Source: Trogon surrucura (lineage: Eukaryota; Chordata; Aves; Trogoniformes; Trogonidae). Taken from it: 64,000 nt of DNA. This document shows, one piece after another, positions 24,901 through 38,708 of the stretch (position 1 is its first letter; every line of letters starts with the position of its first letter). The DNA lies in the NCBI GenBank assembly GCA_020746105.1, contig CM036617.1, positions 162,820,912 to 162,884,911 on the forward strand, in the 5' to 3' direction. The notes beneath the pieces are model-generated. The model did not search any database. It saw only the letters and a program-made list of their open reading frames with translations, and was not told the origin of the DNA. The position numbers and the translations under genes were made by a program.

Positions 24901-27900
24901 TGCCTTTTGCCAGGCCTGAGTGGAAAACACAGTACAGAAAATTTTGACATGAAGACAAACAAGTTTGCTTTGTCAGAAATATGTAGTGCTTCTCACTCCA
25001 GTAAAACAACACATTAAATATTTCTTTTGAAAATTCAAACATTTGCTTTCTGAAATACTACTGAAATTATGGTTCAGGTGCTTCCTGCTCCCCCAGTCTC
25101 AGTTTGGAGTAAGTTTCCTACAGAAATGACATCTCATACAACAACACATCATGTTTTGCTAGGAGCTGGTGATGCCTCACCTCAATTGCAACATCCTAAT
25201 AGAAAATGGGAAATGGGTCCATCTGAATTCAACCTAGAGGATTAACACAGAACATGAAATCCTGAACTACATCTACTTCAGCTCATTGCATGGCTGTTTT
25301 GGAGTTGGAAAAGTCTGTTTTCATTTAAAATCTTTGGGATACTGATACTTCCCTTCTCCTATTCAGGAGACACAACTCACAAGATGGAATGGTGAGTTTT
25401 GGAAACACAATTTTTCACTGAAAAACTGTCGAGATGAGACTTACATTTTTGTAGGTTTGTTTGAGGCTTTATATTTGGGAACTCCACAAACAGCCATTGT
25501 AGCAACAGAAAAAGCCAGGGAAAACAGAAGTTGCCAACCTGATACAAATACCACAGCAGCCAGACCTTACATTTTCAAGCCATCACTAAACACTACGGGT
25601 AGCACCTGGATACAGGAGAAATGGACCTGGAAAGATGATTTGGCAGAGTAAGGGACAGGCTGCAGAGACACAGTCTGTTCTGCACTGAGGGGTTAAAGAA
25701 AAAACCTTGAACTCCAGTGCTGTCAACTTAGTGCTCATAAAATAACTTAAATGCACTTTACATCTTTCTTTAAAGCAGCAGATGAGTGTGAAATGTAGCA
25801 TAAAGGAGTTTTCAACTAGTTGGCTTCTTTGAATAACAACTATCTTCTTTCCAAAATGTAAATCTTTTTTTCCTTTTACTCGTCCAATTCATTCTCTCAG
25901 CCTTTGCATCATTTATTTTTCCTCTCTGACTTCTAGAAGCAGTCATTCACATGAATGATGAGCAGGGGAAGAAAAAGTGTGGCGACTTAGCTCTGTCTAT
26001 TTGCAGTTGTTTCTTCAGCTTCAGCCTCTTTCAGCTGACAGTTTCACTGAGATCGTGATGGAGAAAGGACTTCCAAGGCGTGTCCTGCTGAGCAGAGTAA
26101 CTGCAGAAGAGCTCAGTCTTTGCCATGGAGGCAGTGATGGGGAAGAGTACATCTGCTGAAACTTACTCGAAACCAAGTGACAATGTTGTTTCACCTGTAG
26201 GAAAGCAATCAATTACTACGAAAGACAGAGCTAATTTTGTGCTGGAACAGTCTGAAACAACATACTGTATTCTGTTGTGTGTCAGCTGAAATACAGCTTC
26301 CCTCCACCAGGGTCGTATATTAGAAATTCAGTATCTTTTTCAACACAAAATGCTTTCTGATGAGAACCATCTTCCAGCTAAGGCTCTGAATCCTTTAAGG
26401 TGGGAGCTCTATTTTATGGAAAATATCTCTTGGAAGTGTTCTTGCAAGCTGATGTGCCTCCTGCTGAGAGGGAAAGATAGAGAGATCTCCACCAGTGTAT
26501 TTGGAGCTTAGCACTAGGTCATTGAGAGCCTCATTAGCTGATATCACAGGCATCATATTAAATAACCTCCTTCATGAACCGCCCAGGACACACCCTGTAA
26601 CATTTGGGTTTCCTACCTTCCCTAATCTTACCAGTTCGAGGATCCTCTGCTGTTGGTTTCTCATCTATGTTGACTTTCTCCACATCACTTTCCTGTTAAG
26701 TTCCAGATAACTCTGTACGAAATTAGTTGCTGAATTTGATTTTATGTTGGATGGTTAGCAGTACACTAGTGAAAGATAGGCATGTTGGACAATCTTCTTC
26801 TAAGGAACATGACTACTATTTGTCCTGGATACCTGAGCAAAATCTAAAAGGCAGTGGCTTCTCTACTCGCTGCAGTCCACTTTCATGCCATATTTAATGA
26901 AGGAGATGCTTTATAAAACGGTATTCAAGAAGGACCAAGCATTGTCATACTGGGAACTTGGAGAATCACCAGATCAAAACTTGGGAGTTAATCTTGTTTT
27001 CATAAAAGTACTTTTTTCTCCTTTCTTCTACCACTAAGGGTTGGGTTTGGGTTTGTTATTGTTTTCGGTTTTGTTTTTTTTTCTCTTTAATATATTGTGC
27101 TTGCAAATATTGATTTGTCCTTATTACTTTCCTTTTTTTTTTCACCCATCCACGACCTAAAATTTATTGCCAGGACAGGACTTCACTTTTCCTGTCCCCC
27201 ATTATTTATAAGAGAATTGCAAGTAGCAGATATCTCATTTTTTTCCGTCCCCTCTCCAAGCTTGTTGCTCTCTTCTGACACAGCTGACTTTCAAGGCTGA
27301 TCAAGCTTCTTCATACTGCTCTAAAATCAGAGCCTTCCTTCCACGGGGTAGCAGTCCTCAGCACTTCTGGGTGCAATGCCTCTGAAATTACACTTCCCGG
27401 TATCTGCTACTGTGGCACAAATCCTTACCCCCCTTTACAATATTGCTGCATGCCTGCAATATGCTCACTCAAAGAGCTTTTAGGTTGCTCCTTTTTTTGA
27501 CATCGTGCAACTGAAATAGGAGAGCTTGCAAACCAGGTGAGCCCCAAAACACTTTACTTGTGATGTTTGCTGTAAGAAATGTCACAAGGTTTCAAGAGGA
27601 CCTTTAGAAATCAGCTGGCTGGTCCCAGCTGTTCTGCCACCCCATGAACAAAAAATTCTATTGCAACATGCACTCATTTAGGGAGAGGACTAGTTTTTCA
27701 GACAGAAAGGGGATTCAGCCTACAAAAGAATTATTTCCAGCATCAGTAACAAACTGAGGGGATGGACCTGCTCTAATATTTTGTCTGTGCCTCACCTTTC
27801 CATTGGTATTTCAGAATCACAATTTAACACATCTGAAAAGGAAAAAAAAATATATCTTTTTTTTTTAATTTTCCAAAGTGACCCTTCTGCTGCTCTTTTA

Positions 27901-30900
27901 ATGAACAGGCTTATAATAATAGCATCATTTTCTCTTACTGCAATTTAAAGAGGAGGCAATACATTAAAATGACAAACTTCACAGTATCACTTGAACTAAC
28001 GAGCATCACTCTGGTCAGAAAGAAGCAGAGGGGAAGAGGGGCTGGTTTCTCTAAGAGGCCCTTTGTGGCAATCTCTGCTTGGAGTATGCTAATGCAGGGA
28101 GATCAGTCCCAAAGTGCCTGTGGGCAAAAATTCAATCCAACTGAAAGGGTTGAGCCGGTTCATGCTGTGCCCCATTTGCCAGGCTGAGGAGTCACAGCAC
28201 AGGGTCCCTGCAGATGCAGCCCTTGAAGTCCTGAGAAGCAAAAGTGCAGCAGACAGCCCTGGGGCAGACATGTTGCTCTAGAGCATCTGTATTTCCTTCT
28301 AGCCCTGAAATTCCTTCTGGAGGCATTACATCGAGGGGACCATGGATGAAAAGCCTCAAGCAGTGCCTATGGACAATACCCTCACAGCACAGGCACGGAG
28401 CCCCGGAGTACAGCTAGAAGTGATACGACGGATAAAGATCTGCACAAAGAAACGCCTGTAGTCAGGCTTCTAAGTCTTTATTAAGCTCCCAAAATAAATG
28501 TCTGCATTTTTTCAAAAGACTTCAGCACTGAGGAGATCCCATTCACGGCATCATTCTTAAGTATGGTTACCATTAAGCAGGATATTCAGCTTCCATACCG
28601 GGAAGCCCAGATTAGCATAACCACATGCAAATTTTCACACAGCACAGAAAAGAACCAATTTCAGAACATAAAGTTAGGTTTTTAATAGCTTTTCTTGATC
28701 TTATGTTAAAAATCAAGTTGCCCCCTTGAGCAGTAGGGTTAACAAAGCCTGGGTTTCCATTGATCTATGTCTTGTGACTGGATTTCCAGAAATTTAACAA
28801 GATGAAACCTCCAGCTGAAGCCTTTGTTGCCCTGGAGGGCAATGGATAAGGGTGCACTCCTGTGCATGGGACTCATGTGGCAGATTTGCTCATAGAGACC
28901 ATTGAAAAGATCTTTTTGTGCATATATTTTCCTGAAGCTTGCAGAAAGAAAAAATGACTGAAACCTCTCTTTTCTTTCAAAGTTGGATGCATTAAGAGAA
29001 AAATGTGTCTGGAATTTTTGGAAATGAACGGAGTGACAAAGTGATCAGAGACATTTATTTTAAGAAAGCAGGCCAAAGACTGATGCAAGTTTATTTGCAA
29101 GTCACTATTAGACAAATAGAAATGCCGCTTGTCAAGTATCAGTAATTGCAATACATTACTTTATTCAGTTTGTCTGTAGAAATGTCTCTATTATAGAGAA
29201 TGATGATAATGATAAGGACAACTTCTCCTCTGCTCCAATCACGTCAATCACCAACCTATATCCAGTTTTCTCAATGTCTATATATTGGAAGGTTCCTCAT
29301 AAAACTTGTGCAGTTAAGAGAGGTCACAAAGGTCGGAATGCTCCACCCACGAGCATTATGTTGCATAAGAAGCAATTTAAATGTTCTCTTTTCCCTCGGT
29401 ATTTTCTGATAGAACCTGAGAGAATGTGTACAACTTGTCAGACTTTGTGACCAGCACTGCCTGTGTGACCCCAGCATCCTGGGACTCTTTTCCAGGACCT
29501 GACAAATGCTGTGACCCCCGTTACTGTAACAATTCTTCCACCGACTCTCCAGCTTATTCATGCAAATTCTGCTTGAATAATTAAAAAAACAACCCAAAAG
29601 TTATCTTAATAACCTTTCTGAACAGCCGTGCTTATAAGGTTCCCCTGTTGACAAAAAACAAGCAGGAGCCCAAAGTAGTAACGAGCTTCTGATGCCTATG
29701 ATGTAATTCTGAAAAATCATTTTTCATAACACCAACCATACTCAAAGAACCTTCAATTACAATATATAGCACAATAAATAATAGCTTATGTCTACTTATA
29801 CAAATAAAGAACATAAAGTGAAAACTCCTGAAGTGTTCGGTGTTTACTAATTAAAGCAAATACAACTGTCTGTTTTGTTATCTCTTTCTACACCTCACTC
29901 CTGTCGGCTGCTTGCATCTTGTCAAAAACTTCAGCTTTCTGTCTCTGGAGCCAGCACTGTCTCTGTGCTGCCCGTTCATACAGGACCTAGAATCACGAGG
30001 TATTTATCAGGGACTCCAGCTGCTACCACAATATGAGTAATTTTATCAACCTAATGTTTTATTTATCTGCACTTAATGTTCCTATTAAAAGGGGAGAGAA
30101 TGTGGGAATATTAATGGAAAAGTTGGGGCAGGGAGCTGGGATGAGTTATTAAGTTTCACCACTTGAGCTTTTAAGCTTCTCTGTCTGAAGCTGCTCAGAT
30201 TGATGTGAATGCGTCCGTATCTCTCATGCAAATTGTCCCAGAGGCAGCTATTTTGGGCAGAGCGTATATTCATTGTGGTGTCACAAAAGGTCGATTAGGT
30301 CTGCCGAAATTCCTGGTTGATGCTGATTGACTGTGAACGACATTTAAGTCTTTCAAACTTCATTATCTAACCCACTCTCCGCAGGCTGAACATGGATGTG
30401 CGCCTTATGCAACCTCACAACAGACACTCCGCTTTGCAGATTTAGGAGCTTTTTTAATTATCTGTGTGTAGGAAGGGAAAGAAACGGTGATGATTTTCTT
30501 TTTGTGCTGAGGGGACTTCTTTTCAGCCTGCTGCAGAGAGTGACACAAAACCCAGTGAGATGAGTGATTAGGGCTCTGCTCCCGGAGCACAGAAAATTGA
30601 ACAGGTTTTCCTCAAATGTTCTCACAAAAACACACCTGTCAGCTAACAATGAAATGGAAAAGCATCTTCACCTGAAAATTCAGCTCATCATGGAAAGTGC
30701 TAAACAAGTGAAAAGAGAGGGGTGAAATGGAAACTCTTGAATCCTGAAGTCTGGTTGTTGAGTTCACTGTAATCCTGTAATTTCCATCCAGCAGTGCTAG
30801 CTCCTCTGGTGCCATGTGTCTTTACTTAGCTAATCTACTTTGCAAAATTACCCGTTTTCACCATTTCGTCTTACTGAAAAGAAGAAACTTAATTTCTACC

Positions 30901-33900
30901 ACTGAAACGTAGTTTCGCAAAGTAAAACGATGGTCTGCTTGAAAACTGCACATTTTGGAACATGGGTTCTGAGAAAAATGTAAAAGTGCTGCAGCCCTCT
31001 GCACAGGCACACACATATATACATATATATAGGGTTGAAGGGAAAAGAACGCTGATGCTTTATTTTCTGTGTAGATTTCTCCAGGATAAACTTAGCAGAA
31101 TTTCTGGGTCTGGAAACTGAGTAATTAGGGTTGAAATTTACTTCTGTGGAGATGTTTGAAGATCCAGGTGAAAAGGCTTCCAGCGATGAATATACTGAAA
31201 GTGCATGGAAGAAGCCCAAATGCTTTCTCCTGAACTTCTCACACACTACTTTTGTGTGAGAAATGTGGTCACCTGTGGCTGTGTAATTTCCAATATCTCA
31301 AATAATGCCTGGAATGATAAGCACCTATTGGTTCTAATGATTGGCAACTTTTGGCAGGCGTTTAAGAGATTTTTAAACAACCCTTAAACCCTCACAGCTG
31401 CGACTGAAAATAGACCAAAAGAATTGGCATTCCCTCTGCATCCTTTCACTTTAAATATAATCACTCGGTGGCAGTGATCGTGTACATTGTCTTTAACAGT
31501 GGAGGAAATTAGCTTTAACGAAGTGATTGCATCTTGGCTTTCAGAGATGCTTATGGCCAAGTGCTATTCAACACATCCCCCAGTCCCTGGGACCAGAACA
31601 GCGCCATCAGCAGCAGAGCACTGCTCCACACACTGCATCTGTAGCTATCCCCTTGGACAGCTAAAAGGCAGCTTTCACTTTAGTGACTGGGGAAACACGG
31701 TACTTCTACCAGTGCTCCTTCCCACTTTGTTCGGCACCGTGTGTGTGAAAACAGACTTTGCTGTGGGACTTCATTGTGGAGCATGATCCTGGAAATATGG
31801 AGAACAGCGTGTTTCACCTGAAGTCTACCATATGCCCCCAGTGCTTTAACTCTACCGTCAGTAGAGCCCCTTCATTTTTTATTCCTGCTCATAGAACTTT
31901 CCTGCTTTGGGCTTTTTAAGTGCCTGCTTTGCTGTAAGTGCGTGTTTATTTGCCTTCTTGAGTCAGGGGCCAAAGAGGGCTGTAAGAAGAGCACAAGTAA
32001 ATACAAGTGTAATTTTGAGTCAGAGGAACCTTTAGCAGTTACAGTAAGATGAGAGTAAACATAATCATTACACAGACCATTTTCGTTTATTCATAACACC
32101 TCGGGGCAATAACTGGTTTGATGGGGCTATTTTAAAATCGTTACCCTACTATTTTCTGTATCCCATCCATTCAACTTCCCACTAAACATTAAACAACCCT
32201 CCCGGAGGAAAATACCTTTTTGTTAAAGTAGCATTTAAGAAACAGGTACTGAGCTTTTGAGGAGTGAAGTATTCACACTCATGTGGAACAAGAATTATAA
32301 CAAAGAAGCATCTTTTCTTTCAGACACTGAAAATACAGCCATAATTTAAAGAACTGTCTCTCTACTATAAAAGAAACACACTCCTCTCCCACACAACTTC
32401 TTCTCGCACGCACACTGCACTTAGCCGGAGACAAGGAGAGACTGCAAACAACCATTAGCCCAGTGAGCTTTTCCTAATTAAATTGACCCTGCAAAACAAC
32501 TAAGTGCAAACACTTGTTGACTGGTTGAAAGAAATGAGTCAGCAGATGAAACACATTAAACCACTCTACATACTACAATAGCCAATGCAATGTGTAGTTG
32601 GTAGGATAGATGCTGTAACATCGTGACCTCAGCCCACAACAGAGAAAGCTGCATCCCCTTATCACCCTCCCGAGCAGCCCGGTATGGGGTACTTAGGTGT
32701 GTGGCCTTGTGGGGGGCTTTCTCAGAGGCATGGACTAACAGGTTGTACAGAGGGGTAAGGGTGCACCTAAACCCCAAGTACTTGTAGTTCCCACAGGAGA
32801 AGGGAGACTTGCACATCGTTCGTGTGATGTATGAGATTCTACTTCTGAATGCAGAATTGAAAACTTTGGACTAGCTGTAAAAGGATGTTGCAAAATCCCT
32901 ATGTGTGTGGTAACATTTTTAAGGGGTTTATCCATTGTAGTGCTGATATGCTGATATTGATCGTGAATGTATAGTTGACTGACTGGGAGTTAATTATGTG
33001 TCATTAAGTAAAACTATCTAGTTTGAACAACATGAACTATTTTTTTCCTGTCAATACCTGTTACACAATTGCCCATTTTTTTCAGACGCACACAAACTAC
33101 AGCCACGTGCTACAGCTCACAGGGCAGACCAACTGCTAAATGGTGGGGGATAAATCCACAAAAGTGTAATCCCTCTGTTTCCTTCCCCATCTACAAGGCT
33201 GGGACAAAATAAGTTTTTTCCCCTCTTTTGAGGGGACTTTGTGTCCCCTCTGTAGTAGTACCAGTGAGTTGAGGAGGCTGCCTGATATCCCACCAGAATC
33301 AGCCATACGAGAGATACGGTGGAAGGTCTGAGAGCAGTGACATGAACCCTGACCATGCACGCCTGTGTTGTCTGGCCCCACCCCAAACTCCTGCTATACC
33401 AGAGGCACCTCAGCAGATGCCAGCATCTCCAAATGACTTGGGTCCCAAAAGGGCATGGGTGACCCTGAAAGGATCACAGCTTCATCCAATACTCTAGGTC
33501 ACAGTAGGAAGGTTTTTCAAAGCCTCTTGATTTCTGTGTGAGTGACATCTCATGACCGTGGGAGACATCCCCACGAGGCAGCCTCTTCATCTCACTTCAG
33601 CTGTGAGCACCGTTTGTGCTTGGAGCTTTCATGTGCTAGGGGGGTTTCAGCATCTCCACATGCTTGTTCAAGCTATTTCTATTGCCATCTCTGAATGCTC
33701 TGTTGGAGTATGATGTGATGTCAAGTCACATTATAGCCAGAGAGATGTGAAAAGACAGGTTTTAATATAAGGTGCCACTTCTTTATCTTACTCAACCTCA
33801 GCTCTGGCAATTAATGCTCCAGCTCAAAGGTTCAAACTTCCCTTTAGGGCCACAGTGAAAAACACACTTTGTGAACTCAGTGTGAGGGATCCTTTCCTCT

Positions 33901-36900
33901 CCCACCTCTGGATGCCTTCTTTATGCCTTCAAGAGCCTAAAGTAAAGGCAGGAGATCCTAGCACTTTCAGTGGTCCTGTCATATCATCAAAGTCTCTTGC
34001 TCCCAAGAAATGTCTCATCTCCACCAGTGTTGCTGCAGAGGAAGAGATGGGACATGGCATCCTCCCTGTGGCAGAATTTCCCACATCACGATCCTCATGC
34101 TGTGAATCTTCTGGGGAAATTGCCAGTGACAATGTCCATCTCCCTTGAGTGGCGGACAGCCAATGGCAACATTTCTTCTTCCCTGGTATGAAAGCAACAC
34201 ATATTCTACTTGGTGTTAGGCTGCCAAATCTGGGGCCAACAGTGAACTCAAGAAAATGATGAGTAAAAACAAGCTCCTTCTAGATCTGCAGCTAATGCAT
34301 TCCTGAGGTAGGTACTGCATTCAGGATCTTGCAGGAGTCATTCCACACCCTTTCCGCTAATTTTCCCTAAATTGATATTCCTCTCCCTCTACATTCCTGG
34401 AGTAGTATGACCTTCTTAATTGCCATAATTTCCCTACTGTTTTTATTTTTTCAACTGCGGAGAAAGTAAAAATTGTAAAAAAAGGGAATAGAAGAGCAAT
34501 AATTCTCTCTAGTCAGGGTTCATCGTAAAGCGCAAAGAATTATGGTGCCTCAGCTAAGCTTCTCTGCCTGCTCTTCATCCACTACAAAGGGAAATCTCTT
34601 CCTCTCGGGCTCAAGTTGGGACACTTTATTTCCCAGAAATGGTTGGTTGTCACATTTCAAATAACATTTGGTTCTCGTCTGCAGCAGCTTGTCCACCCAC
34701 TCAAGGCACCAAGGCAAGCAGGAAGACTGGCCCTCCGTTACTGCCATACACTGTGTTAGCCACCCTTATCAAGAGCACACTTCATTTGCAGGGTTCACAG
34801 TTTAGGTCGCTGCTTTCACATGAGATCTCAAGCTGTATTTCAAGTTTTTTTTTTGCTATTTTATAGACCAATGAACACCATTTTGTTTTATCTCCCTGCC
34901 TTATGGTAGATATTCTTTTGTCCTTAAAAGTACTTAAGCACAAGCTGTGCACAGATCTAAAAACAACAATAATCACAGTCTGATAGAAAGCTGAAGACGT
35001 TTGTATAAGGAAGAGGAAAAAAACCAGCAACCGTAAAACAAACAGAAAACCAATGAAAAATACACTTATCTTGTTAGTTCTAGCTGTGAAGGGACTCACT
35101 AGTAGAGCTGAGAAATGTCGCTTTCATAATTTAAGTGTGGTTGTAAGGACAATTGGATTTTTTTCCCAGCCTTGTTTGTTGTTGCTGCTTGCAACTCAAG
35201 AGTGTGCATTTTCCTTAAAAGTGTATTTTTCCATCCAGCCTGTGCTAAGGGTTTTTCTTTTTTTTTTAAACTAAATTCACATCATTTATTTAAACCCAAA
35301 ATCTTTGTTCCTCTCCCATCTTACATCTAGAAGAATCACTGAAGTTGATATGCCTGCCTGGGTGCAGATTTCCCTGAGTCCTGGTGTTTCTGGGGCTCCA
35401 GGCAAAACTATGTTCTGCTCGAAAAATCATTGTAGCTGATCATATCCAAGAGAGGCAGAGAACCAACATGTGCAAATTCCGGTCCTAGGTCTTGTCTTAA
35501 TGCAGAACAGAGGAAATAAGTTATTGACAGGTCCTTGAAAATATTTTAGTGCCACTGGCTTTGCTGGGACTGCAGTGGACACAACACAAGGCACGGGAAT
35601 ATTTTAGCCAAAGTCAGATCAAAGCTTTTAAGACACTCTCTCACCAATAAGTTCTTATTCTTCATAGTTCTAGAAGTGATTTATTCTGAAGGCAAAGGGG
35701 GCTTATCTGCAAAGTAAGAAAATGTCTCCATCAGACACTTTGTTACACAAACTCATTTGCATAGGAAGAACTTTGATATTGCAATGAAGGGGCATAATTC
35801 CTTCTAGGTGCTGAACATTCATGGCCTTGAATTTCATGTAAGTGTGTTTGTCCTTGGGACCATTCATGTACTTGAATTTAGCAAAGTGTCCTTAGCACAT
35901 ACCTGGGTTGTGACCAGAATCCCTACCATATGTACGGTGTGAGTTGGTTAATCTTTAAAACTAATTTTAAACATTGACTTGTGTAACCTTCAGTGTGTCC
36001 CTCCAGAGGAAAATGACTCAGTCTTCCCCCAATATATAGATCTCCTTGGAAAGATCATGCGTAAACTGTATTTAAGGAAAATAGCTTCTAATTATGCAAA
36101 GATATTAACAACCATCCCATCTGATTGTAATGAGGATAATTTGCATTATTCCCAAACAAAAAGCTTTGTTAGAATAGAGTTATGGCTGAAATACATTTTG
36201 CTACAGTCCAGCTAATGATCAGAAAACTATTATTCTACTTCCTTTATAAAAAGTTCCACTGCTCAAAAAAGTTGGAATGCCTGAAAATGCGTGGTTAACG
36301 GTCTTCCAGCATATTCCCCATTGCTACCTAACCGTCCATCATTCACCATCAAGGTTTCTTAATTTATTTGTCTTTTATAGGTTTCCTTCTGCTCTTTGGT
36401 TCTGATAGACCTACACCACTGGACGTACATTGCAGGTTAAAATATGGTCTTCTCAAATGTGCTATAGAGGGCTTTGAACAGAGTATAATCCCTGGATTAT
36501 TTTGATTGTGCCAGAAGATGGTAAAATCTTGTTCGGTATTATATGCTGAAGCAGAAGAACATTTTAGATACTAGAATCGGAGTGATCAAGCCTTTTATAT
36601 TGTGAAATGTGTAGATTATGCAATCTAGGGAGAGCTCGCGTGTGGAAGTTTGTGTTTAACTACATGGTTTATGAGCCTACATGGGATCAGTGCAAACACT
36701 GCATAATAAATAATCTCTCAGTGCTACAAACTGAAGTTTCAAAGCAGCCTAATAGAGTCATGCATCTAACTCCCTCATGTTTTTGAAACCCTAGACACAA
36801 TATACTAGAAATAGGAAAGGGACTTGAATAGTAATTACAAGCATATTTTGAAACCTATAGAGGAAAAAATGGATTAAGGGCATTGTAAATTGAGGAAGGA

Positions 36901-37159
36901 GAGAATGATGAACTATGGTTTTGGAGCTAAAGCACCAATATACTTTTGTGGCCTTGAAAGTTTATATGAATTATCTAGCAATTGTACAGTATGCTTGTAG
37001 CAGTGTTTTCTTTGCAGAAAGCTCTGACTCTTCAGGATTTGATAGTTTATTTCCTTTTAAAAAACGTAGAATTGGATAGAGGGCACAGGGAAAGAAATAC
37101 AGCTGCTGGGTATGTGGGTTCCTTCCTGTTGTTTTGTATGAACTGAATATTATTTAATA
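21938..37159. other. Gene-free region, 15 kb
   Basis: No recognisable exon or transposable element. Frames reach 116 codons at most and none shows a domain. Notable sequence includes an A20 run (23436-23455), TA-rich simple repeat near 31013-31031, and three exact ATGCAAAT octamers between 28625 and 30233. Segments around 29450-29600, 30100-30330 and 31400-31560 have mixed, non-repetitive composition with CpGs and homeodomain/POU-type words, as conserved noncoding elements often do, but conservation cannot be judged from one sequence. The 32550-32820 and 33120-33400 blocks are locally GC-richer and could be unrecognised old elements. Confidence 0.5.
23436..23455 (+). repeat. A20 homopolymer
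   Basis: Twenty uninterrupted A residues followed by a purine-rich GAGAACGAGAG stretch. The preceding sequence has no AATAAA in position and no coding resemblance, so it is treated as simple repeat and not a retrocopy tail. Confidence 0.85.
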
Positions 37160-38626
37160 GGCTGCATCCATAAATCCATGGGTCCAGATGGGATGCATCC
37201 ACGGGTGCTGAGGGAGCTGGCTGATGTCATTGCTGGACCACTCTCCATCATCTTTGCCAAGTCTTGGGAGACAGGAGAGGTGCCTGAGGACTGGAGGGAA
37301 GCAAATGTCACTCCAGTCTTCAAAAAGGGCAAGAAGGAGGACCCGGGTAACTATAGACCGGTCAGCCTCACCTCCATCCCTGGGAAAGTGATGGAACGAC
37401 TTATCCTTGGTGCCATCTCAAGGCATATCAGGGATAAGAGGGTCATTAGAGACAGTCAACATGGCTTCACCAAAGGGAAGTCGTGCTTGACTAACATCAT
37501 AGCCTTTTATGAGGATATAACAAGGTGGATAGATGATGGCCGAGCGGTGGATGTGGTCTACCTTGACTTCAGTAAAGCATTTGACACAGTCTCCCACAGC
37601 ATCCTTGCTGCTAAACTGAGGAAGTGTGGTCTAGACTCTCGGGTAGTGAGGTGGACTGTGAACTGGCTAAGGGGAAGAAGCCAAAGAGTTGTGGTCAATG
37701 GGGCGGAGTCTGGTTGGAGACCTGTATCCAGTGGAGTCCCTCAAGGGTCGGTACTGGGACCAGTATTATTCAATATATTCATCGATGACTTGGATGAGGG
37801 ACTAGAGAGTACTATCAGCAAGTTTGCTGATGACACCAAGCTGGGAGGAGTGGCTGACACACCAGAAGGCTGTGCTGCCATCCAGCGAGACCTGGACAGG
37901 CTGGAGGGTTGGGTGGGGAAAAATTTAATGAAATATAACAAGGGTAAATGTAGGGTCTTGCATCTGGGTAGGAACAACCCCAGGTTCCAGTATAAGTTGG
38001 GGAATGACTTATTAAAGAGTAGTGTAGGGGAAAGGGACCTGGGAGTCTTGGTGGACAGCAGGATGACCATGAGCCAGCACTGTGCCCTTGTGGCCAGGAA
38101 GGCCAATGGCATCCTGGGGTGTATTAGAAGGGGAGTGGTTAGTAGGTCAAGAGAGGTTCTCCTCCCCCTCTACTCTGCCCTGGTGAGACCCCATCTGGAA
38201 TACTGTGTCCAGTTCTGGGCCCCTCAGTTCAAGAAAGACAGGGAACTGCTGGAGAGAGTCCAGCACAGGGCAACTAGTATGATTAAGGGAGTGGAGCATC
38301 TCCCTTATGAGAAAAGACTGAGGGAGCTGAGGCTCTTTAGTTTGGAGAAGAGGAGGCTGAGGGGTGACCTCATTAATGTTTACAAATATATCAAGGGTGA
38401 GTGTCACGAGGATGGAGCCAGGCTCTTCTCGGTGACAACCACTGATAGGACAAGGGGTAATGGGCTGAAACTGGAACATAAGAGGTTCCGCTTAAACTCG
38501 AGAAGAAACTTCTTCTCAGTGAGGGTGACGGAGCCCTGGAACAGGCTGCCCAGAGAGGCTGTGGAGTCTCCTTCTCTGGAGACATTCAAGACCTGCCTGG
38601 ACACGTTCCTGTGTGGCATAGTCTAG
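37160..38626 (+). CDS. CR1 ORF2 reverse transcriptase, N-terminally truncated
   Basis: This is the C-terminal part of the CR1 polyprotein, which copies LINE RNA at a nicked chromosomal target. The frame is open from the truncation point at 37160; an internal Met at 37178 gives 482 residues, but that is not a native start. Numbered from that Met: fingers [16 protein letters not shown] at 61-76; [13 protein letters not shown] at 94-106; motif [12 protein letters not shown] with Asp130; motif [12 protein letters not shown] at 185-195; motif C FADD at 216-219 with both catalytic Asp (FADD is the usual CR1 form). These are followed by thumb and C-terminal blocks to the normal end near [16 protein letters not shown]. 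All catalytic residues are present, but the APE endonuclease and ORF1 are absent, so the copy is not autonomous. No promoter is visible. Confidence 0.93.
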   Translation, partial: GCIHKSMGPDGMHPRVLRELADVIAGPLSIIFAKSWETGEVPEDWREANVTPVFKKGKKEDPGNYRPVSLTSIPGKVMERLILGAISRHIRDKRVIRDSQHGFTKGKSCLTNIIAFYEDITRWIDDGRAVDVVYLDFSKAFDTVSHSILAAKLRKCGLDSRVVRWTVNWLRGRSQRVVVNGAESGWRPVSSGVPQGSVLGPVLFNIFIDDLDEGLESTISKFADDTKLGGVADTPEGCAAIQRDLDRLEGWVGKNLMKYNKGKCRVLHLGRNNPRFQYKLGNDLLKSSVGERDLGVLVDSRMTMSQHCALVARKANGILGCIRRGVVSRSREVLLPLYSALVRPHLEYCVQFWAPQFKKDRELLERVQHRATSMIKGVEHLPYEKRLRELRLFSLEKRRLRGDLINVYKYIKGECHEDGARLFSVTTTDRTRGNGLKLEHKRFRLNSRRNFFSVRVTEPWNRLPREAVESPSLETFKTCLDTFLCGIV

Positions 38627-38708
38627 GCATTCCTGCTCTGGCAGGGGGATTGGACTTGATGATCTTTCAAGGTCCCTTCCAATCCCTAACATTCTATGAT
38701 TCTATGAT
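37160..38708 (+). mobile_element. CR1 LINE, 5'-truncated, well preserved
   Basis: A 1.55 kb CR1 copy starts within the reverse transcriptase region (first recognisable codons at 37160) and runs to a complete 3' end. After the ORF2 stop, the 3' UTR has the usual GATTGGACTTGATGATCTTT and GGTCCCTTCC blocks. It closes with two ATTCTATG octamers and AT (38691-38708). The uninterrupted frame and low visible divergence suggest a relatively young insertion. No flanking duplication was found. Confidence 0.97.

Noticed and set aside
37741-38112. 123-codon minus-strand open frame
   Set aside because: Antisense shadow of the intact CR1 reverse transcriptase frame.
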